Positions 36,945 to 45,900 of a DNA stretch of 64,000 nucleotides are shown piece after piece. A model generated the notes under the pieces. The model was not told where the DNA came from. It searched no databases and was given only the letters and a program-made list of their open reading frames with translations. Source of the stretch: Aurelia coerulea (Eukaryota > Cnidaria > Scyphozoa > Semaeostomeae > Ulmaridae); contig CM076949.1 of assembly GCA_039566865.1 (NCBI GenBank), positions 7,159,501 to 7,223,500 of the forward strand. Direction: 5' to 3'. Within the stretch, counting starts at the first letter, position 1. Each line of letters opens with the position of its first letter. A program made the translations under genes and the position numbers.

Positions 36945-39900
36945 GGTTGACTGATACATCCGAAAAAGATGGCATATTGCTAATTGGTATCAAGTATGGA
37001 GCTATTCAATTTAAATCTAGTTTTAAATTTAGTGGGAAATCTGTCTAAACTAAATGCAAGGATTTTTCACAAGAAATGTGTGAAGCATTTTTCATGGGCT
37101 ATCTTACCCTATATTCAACATGAAATGACAAAGAAATGAAACAAAAAGATATCATTCTCAACAAAAATCAATAATTTTCTCAAAGCGTCACTACAGAAAG
37201 CAGTCGTAGATAATCTTGGCTGACTGTTACACGTTCTAGAGCCAGATCTCATAAGAGTAATGTAGTGGTCGCCTTCTGTTTTTCTCAGGGTCTTTCTGTT
37301 ACGACTCAAATTTTTGATGAACAGGCAGAATAGATATGCCACAGCAAGAACTTTGATTGACTTGTACACGATTACTTCTGTAATAATGTCAGAAATCATT
37401 GACCACGCACATTAAACAAAGACTTTCCTCAGTTCAGTTGAATAGAAATCTTAATGGAACGAACTTTTGTACAATGTTAGCAAGCTGTGATATTTGATCT
37501 AACTTATTGCATCCTTCCAAATATTCTGTTTCATTTCAGTTTCACGTATCAATGTTTTGGCATTGAGGGGTGACCAATAGTTTTGAAATCTGCAGGTGCA
37601 GCTTTGTGAAGAAATTTTTTACCTGCACGTGCAATCTCAATCGGTGATCTTAATACCAGCAGTAATCTTGTGTACTTTCATAGGCCCCAAACCTGCAGTT
37701 TTGAAGTACCATTGGTCTTTGAATTCAGTACGAGGTGGAAAGATTTTGGGAAGCCCAGGCAAGAGCATGTCAGTTATTGGTGGAATCAAGGTTCATAATG
37801 GTCTAGCAACGTTGAATGATGGGATTGATCGTGGATATATTGATGCTGGAGACTATCAAGGGGAATGTATTAGTGGTAAGGGAGAATTTTCTTGATTAGA
37901 ATCTGTTGTCTATAAAATCTTGTTACATAAAGATATAGCTTCTCTTAAAATTGTTGCCCTTAATGTTACATGTTTATGGTTATGATTATGATTGCTATTT
38001 TTGTTTTAGTTGTTGATCATTATGAGTTGGAATGATGTGGGCCTAATTTAAGGCGTGTTTGATTCGGTCTTATTGCCCCGCATCGAAGCCGGGCTTAATA
38101 GTACTCCGTACGTAGATAATATAAGGGGAGATCATCTCAGTATTTCGCTTTTCCTGTTTTATTTTTCGTCTTTCTGATAAAACCGGTTTTTGATCTAATT
38201 GGAGAAGAGGCTGTGATCACGAGGTTGACCAAATGCCGGATAGCGGTAAGCAAACTGAAGTTGTTAGTGGTTCGAATATGTGCAAATTGTCAGCAGAAAA
38301 GATAAGAAAGAAATACATGTGAGCTTGATTTTATTTCATGTGAAGCCAAATATCATGCTGATCATGAGTAGGAGTGGTACTGGTGATGTGATTTTAGAAC
38401 TCTTCGACATTTAGGCTAGGCCAACCAACACAACACATGCAAAATTCAAAAAAAGTGATGATAATCAAACTTTAGGCCAGATCGAGGAAGCCTTGTAGAC
38501 CCACCTACAGGTGGGGGCGGGGCATTTGATATTTTGTATTGCTATTTCATTATGTATTTGCTAGGCCATGGGCCACGGGGCCACTACATAACATGACACT
38601 TAGTTCGACCAAGCAGATTGAGTAAAAAGATATAGGCGTTTGCCAGAACAAGCAGTCAAGAAATTTTGCCTGGAGGCTGATTTTGGACAAGCTTGTAAAA
38701 AGCCTAGAAGTTACAATCAAATTTTGCAAATCTAAAGCTTTAAGATAATAGAAATAGCATCAGAACGCTCCGAGAAGCTATAATTATCCATGCAAATACG
38801 AAAGGACACATCTCCACCAATTTTTCCACCTCATACTGGCTGTTCATCCTCAGAATAGTTGTTTCAGTTTCGTGACAATATTCAATTTTTAGACCCTGAC
38901 GTTTGCAAAGATGGCCTGACAGTTTCCATCACGAGCAAAGTTTATAGAGACAGCGCTGAGAGTCCAACTCGGATGTATTTGTTCGACTCTGGTGCAGGAA
39001 ACGAGAATTCACGTGGAATGGCATTGTGGGTCAACAAAGGAAAGATCGAGGGTGCTGTTTCGAGCCGCAGAGGAACATGGTGCTTGGAAGAAGAACTTGG
39101 ACAGTTCAAAGACAAATGGGTTGATTATGTTCTTACGTGGCATCCATCCAAAGGTATTGTTGGGACCACTTATTTTGGTAGATATTTTCCGTTAGATCTT
39201 GCTAGAAATTGAATTTCCTTTGGGATTAAGAAAAGCCTGTTCTCTACAAATTCAAACTGATTCCAAAAGGTACCAAAGCCTTTTAGACTTCGAGAGGTAG
39301 AGGAACCCATTGGAACTTGAAAGTAACAATAAATGCATAGTTTTTTGTCACAACCATTTGTTGGACATTGGTAACATGGTTTTCACTTTCAGTTCAAAGA
39401 AGAACCTTAATGCAAAGCACGTAATTTGTATGTAAATTGAAAAGAATTACTAAGTTGCTGTCTAAGGAATCTCCCAACAATATGAAATGTCTGAGATATA
39501 GGTTTCTTCTGTCTGATCTGCAGACAAGCAGACACTTAGTCTTCCTTTAGTCTACGACATTATTAGGCCTGATTACATGAGCAGGGTTGGCACTGTTGTC
39601 CAACCAGTATGATTTTAGGCAAGATCTCTTTGTCAATATAGAAAACATTCAATAGATTTGAAACAGGATTTATCTGGACACCCCCCAGTGACGACCCCAC
39701 CGGACATTAAAAATGCAGCGGGGAAACCTTTCAAATTATACATTTTCGGCGGGCATTACAGTTGTATGACGGGGTAAGGAAAATTTTGGCAATCACCTAT
39801 GATTGAACTTGTATAATTTTCGACGAGGAAACAACAATTTCGACGGGGAAATAACAGAAACAAGGCAGGGAAAGGTTTTAAACTCAAATTTAGTGGGGAA

Positions 39901-42900
39901 GCAAATTTTCTTGGCGGGTCATCCTTTTACTTTGGCGGGGCATTGTTTCAGGGGGGTCGTTACTAGGGGGTGTATCTGGTAAGCAACTGGAACTGGAATC
40001 CCACTTCTGCAGGACACCTGGGCTGGAAACAGGGCTGGCTTCTAAAACCATTCATTAACTGTGCATGCACCAAATTTCCCATCAAAATGACTTCGTAGCC
40101 CTGGATTGAATTTCTCCATGTACTGGGTATCCCAAAAAATTATACAGATTTGGTTGACTCTAGCAATGTGAATTTAGCTTCAATCAATGTTTAGTTACTC
40201 TAAAAATGTTCCTCGATAGTCAATTTGAAAATAGGTACCTCGTTTGTTGGTATTTGTGCTTTGAGAGCAGACATGTTAAACATGAAAGCTCAAATTTGCC
40301 TGTTCCTGCAAACCAGAGCTTTAGCCTTCTGGCCTAGCAAATTCTTAAGGCACCACGTATAAATCAACGATAGCCTTGATAAAATTTGAGCAATGGTAGA
40401 TCTTGTGTTATTTTGTTTTCCAGAAGTCACCCCCCAGTCACCCATTGGGCAGTTTCTTAATTTTTCATCAATTTCAGTTCGTAATTTTAATGTGCTCTCC
40501 ATGAACTTGCTTAGGCCAAAAGGCCAAAGCTCTGGTTTGCAGGTTGACGCAAATTTGAGCTTTCAAGATTGACATTTCTGCTCCCATTGCACCAATACCT
40601 ACAAACGAGGTATCTATGTTCACGTTAACTATCGAGGAACATTTTTCGAGTGATCAGACATTGAGTGAAGCTAAATTTACATTACTGGAGTCAACCAAAT
40701 CCGTATACATCATTTGGGGACACCCGGTACTTGCACGCAACATTTTGACCCTGCTTACCGAGGTAGCTTGGTTAGCAGGGCCAGCCCTGCTCATGTAATC
40801 AGGCCCCTAAAAAGAACTGCCTTCAAGAAGGTTCATTCATGTAATGTTACTTGTCACCAGTCTTCGTTCTAATGAAGACTTTGTTTGTCTTTCAGGACTA
40901 TTTCTTTACGCCAACTGCGAGTTACTTGCTGTATCAGGTTTTGGCAGAGGATGTGATGTATGTACTCGAGCAGAATGTCACCAAGAAGATAAGAATACTC
41001 ATTTGATGTTTGGTAGGCCTAATAAAGGACCCCATTTCAAGTTGACACATTTCTCAAGTGGCGATATTTCGATTTACGAAAACTATTTTAATGATGAAGG
41101 CGTGAATCAATTATGTGGTACTAACAATGGTGAGTTATTCGATCGAAGGATTTATTTTCTGCATTCTCTACTGAACAGTATGCTACTATTCTACCAGATG
41201 GCAATGGCCAAATAAACAGTAAACATTTTTCAAAAATCAACAAAAATTGGTTATGTTATCAAGCAGAGAAAATTCTTTTCGCGCTTTTGGATCAAATATC
41301 GAATTAGTTTCTCAATTTATGTTAATTTCATTCCGAGCGAAAATTTTCCACTTTCAGTATCGATGAATCGCACACTGGACCAATTTTGAAAATTTATGAT
41401 TCAATCTTTAGCATAAAAGCCTGAATTAGATTCTACGATTCTTTGAAATTATTTGCTCGCTTCCTATTTTCAGATCTTTAAGCGAGTTTCTTAAAATTAT
41501 TGTTTTCGAAAACAGTGAACATGATAAAAAACGTCGATCAAATTTTCTAAATACTTGGCATGAATGGCCAAATAGAAAACTTTTCAGTAATAATTTGAAG
41601 ATTTAGAAATCAATCAATGTAATCTAATGCAGACAAGCAAACAAAGAGAGTGCTCCAGGCACACCCACAAATTTGTCGGTTTTACTTGCAATAGACCTTT
41701 TAGCTATTCTACAAAAGAGCCTGGATCGAGCGTTATTTTTATACGCGAGGCTCGATAGAGTGGTATTAAGAGCTTCTATTACTATTGTGCAAATTCGAAA
41801 ATTCTACAAAGTGTACTTTGTAGAATTTTCGAATATGCACAATATTGATAGAAGCTCTAACGCCACTCTATCGAACCTCGTGTATAAAAATAACGCTCGA
41901 TCCAGGATCTTTTGTAGAATAGCTAAAAGGTCTATTGCAGCTTTTAGACATGCCTTACGCGCTTATATCAATTTTCAAATTGAAATAAACTTTTCAGTTT
42001 CTTACATTTCACCATGGGCAATAATGCACCGTTGATGGCCTATATTATGATCAAGATTGTATTTTTACTCACTGTGTTGTTTCTCTTCCACGGGATTGCG
42101 AGTAAAGCTTGATAATGTTGCTTCGTTCTTCTCTCGTCACAGCAAGGAATCGAATGCTACCATTATTCAAACACAGTTGAATCGGTTGGAGCTCCTACAC
42201 AGCGATACGTCTCATTTCAAACTTTTTAAAGGGAAGTTGAATGAGACGTATCACTGCGTAGGAGCTCCAACCGTTTTAACTGTATTTGAATGATGGCAGC
42301 ATTCGATTTCTTGCTGTAACGAGAGAAGAACAGAGGAATAGTAACATTATCAAGCTTTACTCGCAATCCCGTGGAAGAGAAACAAAGAAGTGAGTAAAAA
42401 TACAATTTTGATCATAATATAGGCCACATCAACGGTGCATTATTGCCCATGATTTCACCACTGTTATTTTTTACAGATTATCTGAAGAAACCGGCATTGA
42501 GACCAATGCACGTGCACACACCAAAGAACATTCCAATAAGATCACCAATTGATTCAGACGTGTTAGTAGCAAAGAAAGAAAAACTTCTAGGTTCATTGCC
42601 AGAATTTAAATCACCATCTTTATTCAAAGAACCTAAAGTCGTTGGCGAAGAATTTGAAGTTTGGCCTACTCCAGCTGGCCTCCACGCATTAGCAGCCATC
42701 TTTGAAAAGGATCTTCAGGCTGCAAAACCATCGCAAAGACAGAATCTCAAAGGTAGACTTGTGATTTTATTTGCTTCTTTTGCATTAAATGGTTTTATCT
42801 ATCGGGTGAGTCAATAAAAAGAATCCCTGTTTGAAAAATCACCATTCCCTGAATATCAAGATGGTGATATTTTTTTTGGGAAACATAATATTTAATAGCA

Positions 42901-45900
42901 GACAGGTTCAAATGAACCTCAACATTTACCTGACTGAAATCGGCCAGTCCATTCTGATTCGAGAAATCTTCAAAACAGGCTCAAAACAACAGGCAACATT
43001 TCCCGAGCTTTCTGCCTTATCTCGATGAGTTCAACACATTCTGACATGAAATCATGAAATTCACATTCTCACATCCTCTTGGGAAGATGAAATCGTCCGG
43101 AATAATGTTATTTTGCCCCCAGGGGTGACATTTTTATCTCCCAAAGGGATAAAACGTGCCAAAGCATGTACAAGTCATTGCTACATACGAGAAATTTGGT
43201 CGCGATTTTATGCAGTTTTTGGAAGTTTCAAGAAAATCTCTTATAATTTCAAAATGGAGTGGCTGATTTCAGGCAGGTAAAATTTAGAATATATTTGAAC
43301 ATGTTCATTATTGAATGACATATTTGCCAACATTATTGTCTTGATATCAAGGGATCTGTGGTCTCTCAAACAGGAATTCTTTTTTTTTATTCACCCAGTA
43401 GCTTCAGAATACCTATATGGTACACTAAACATTGGTTCGCACTTTGCAAAAGAGCAATGCATTAGAAAGGCGACAAAAGAAATTATCGAAATTATTTTCG
43501 TCTAAATATAAGGGTTTATTTGGCGCAATTGAAGATGGCTTAACGCAGCAAAATTGAATAAAGAGTTACAATTCTATTTAACGTGACATCTCATTGAAGG
43601 GAATTTAATCATATACCAGCTTTTGACAAAAAAGCCGTGCAAAGACCGTGATACATGCCGAACCATATTTGGGTAACTGATCTATATCAACAGGAAATAC
43701 TGATATCTGATAGGCTAGAAATTCACCGCAAGTGAATTGAGCCATTTTTATATACCTAGATTCCTTTTCTGTGTTTAAACTAAGGTTGGAAAATGCATAA
43801 TCCAAACTTTAAAAAGTTCTTGCCTTAGTGTGAATCAAGCTTAAACGTATCAGACAGTTTGTCTGTCAAAACAGTGTCGCTTCAGTAGAGGGCATAAGCT
43901 GTAGGAACCGGGGGGCACTGGGGGCACATACCGCCAAGATTGTGCAATAAACAAAGAAGTACCCTTTTTATTTACTTTAGCTTGATGAAAAAAGTGCCCT
44001 TGAAGCGTCGTGCCCCCCCCCCCCCAATTTGAGATGCTACCTACTGCCCTGCGCTATTGGTTTGCGCTCTCCTTTAAAGAAAGTCGTGGATTTGAACCCC
44101 ATAATTGCGGCAAGAGAAAGTACCACTACTCCTTCTTTACGTTATGTAGGGGGTCACTCAGTGGTAGCACGCTGGACTACCAATTTAGGTTGATTGTTTT
44201 GTTCCAATCCCGGCCCTGCCGAGCTTGCTACAAAAAGTAAGGATAGTTGCCAAATAATCGTAATTCCAGGCGAAAGGAATCACGAGGCGTGGCCACATTG
44301 AGAGGAAAGACCAGGACGCTGCTTCGACAAGCTTGGCTTATCAGCGTCCTCAAACTACTTTCGGATGTTAAATAAAACTAGAGGGAAAAAGACTTGTTAA
44401 AATTCATCATAAATTCCGCTCACTTACACATATATACATTTGATCCAACCAGCAATTCAGCTCAGTATATTTACACGTTTGATTTGGCCAGGACTGGCTT
44501 AACTACGCTGTTTGAAGCATTCGCTTTCATTTTCTTCTTCACAGTTGATGGTGGATATTCTGAATGGTCAGCTTGGACAACTTGTATTGGTGCCTGCGGA
44601 GGAACATCAATGTCAACGAGATATTGTAACAACCCTGTGCCTAAAAATGGTGGCCAAGACTGCTCTGCGTTTGGGCCAGCAAGGAGAACAAGAACGTGTA
44701 ATGAAAGTAACTGCTTAGGTGGGTTATGATGCAATGATTTTCAGTTTGTTTGATCAATAAATTTATAAATCAATTTCTTAACCAATCAGCCAAGCAGCTA
44801 GTCACTCAACCAATCAGTCAATCTAGCGTGTGTGCCTAAAAAACTATCCATGTTTGACAGGCCACAATAAATCGTGCACACGCAGTGACGCTGGACCCAT
44901 TTCGAAGATTTATGACTCAATATTTAGCTAAAATCCAGAATTAGATACTAGGATTTTTGCGTACATTTTAGCTTCCTTTTCCTTGAGCTGTAAGAGAGTT
45001 TCTTAAAATTTTCGTTCTCAAAAGCACTGAAAACGATCAGAAAACGTCAATCAAATTTCAATAGTGGACAAGAATGGACAAAAAGAAAACATTTCGTGGC
45101 GATTTGGGGATTTAGAAATTGACTAGCTGAAATCTGTTGCACTAGCGTATTGTTCAATTGTTGGGGGAAACCGTAGGGGCAGGGATGACTTGGTCGTAAG
45201 ACACGTTGATAGTTTGAGTCTTCTGCAACCCTGCTACCTAGAGTGACGAGAGCCGCAACATCTCTGTAATTCCAGGAGAAAGGCACGTGGGGGGGGGGGG
45301 GGTTCATCCATAGTAAAGGTACCTGGGGATGTGCTGCGAGCAAGGGTATACTTTTTTGGACTTCTAGTCGGCTAAGGGTATACTTTCTTGCAATTTTGGT
45401 CCAGCCAAGGTCTAGCCAACGGTACCATATTTGACAATATTGGTCTAGGGAACGGTCAAAATTGGTCTAGCCAAGGGTACCCTTTTAGTAAAAATTAGTC
45501 TAGGCAACGGTACCACTTTGAGCATGCTCGCAGCCAGCAATCCCCTGCCCAAAATTTTACCAAGAACCTCCCTCTCCCCCCCCCCCCCCCCCCACGTGGA
45601 GAAAGGAAACACGAGGTGTGGTCATATCGAGCGGAGGAAACAGGGAACTGCTTCGATAAGTTTAGCTTCTCAGCTTTCCCAAAACTACACTAGGATGTAA
45701 GGTAGCTGAAATCGTTATTCTTGTTGGAGTTACTGGAATTCACAAACCAGTCATATGCTGGCTCACTGCAAATTAATAATAAGTTCAAAACACACAAACA
45801 ATAGGTTAAAGTGGTTTGCTACTGATAACAATTTCACGCTGATACCTTGCGATGTCATATCGCTCATGATTACGTCGCTACCAATACCACTACCCGGTGT

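Larger units (their letters stand above)
42753..44544. other. Intron 6 of the giant gene
   Basis: Bounded by GTAGAC at 42753 and TTCACAG at 44544. Near 42808-42890 is a diverged CGGGTGAGTC-tipped foldback scrap; 43905-44022 is a G/C-tract-ended MITE; 44135-44372 is a SINE. The stretch 42900-43900 shows nothing recognisable. Confidence 0.5.

Noticed and set aside
36836..36947. GATT repeat as a coding extension of the giant exon
   Set aside because: The frame stops at 36831-36833, after a good donor at 36784 whose phase matches exon 3; the repeat is intronic.
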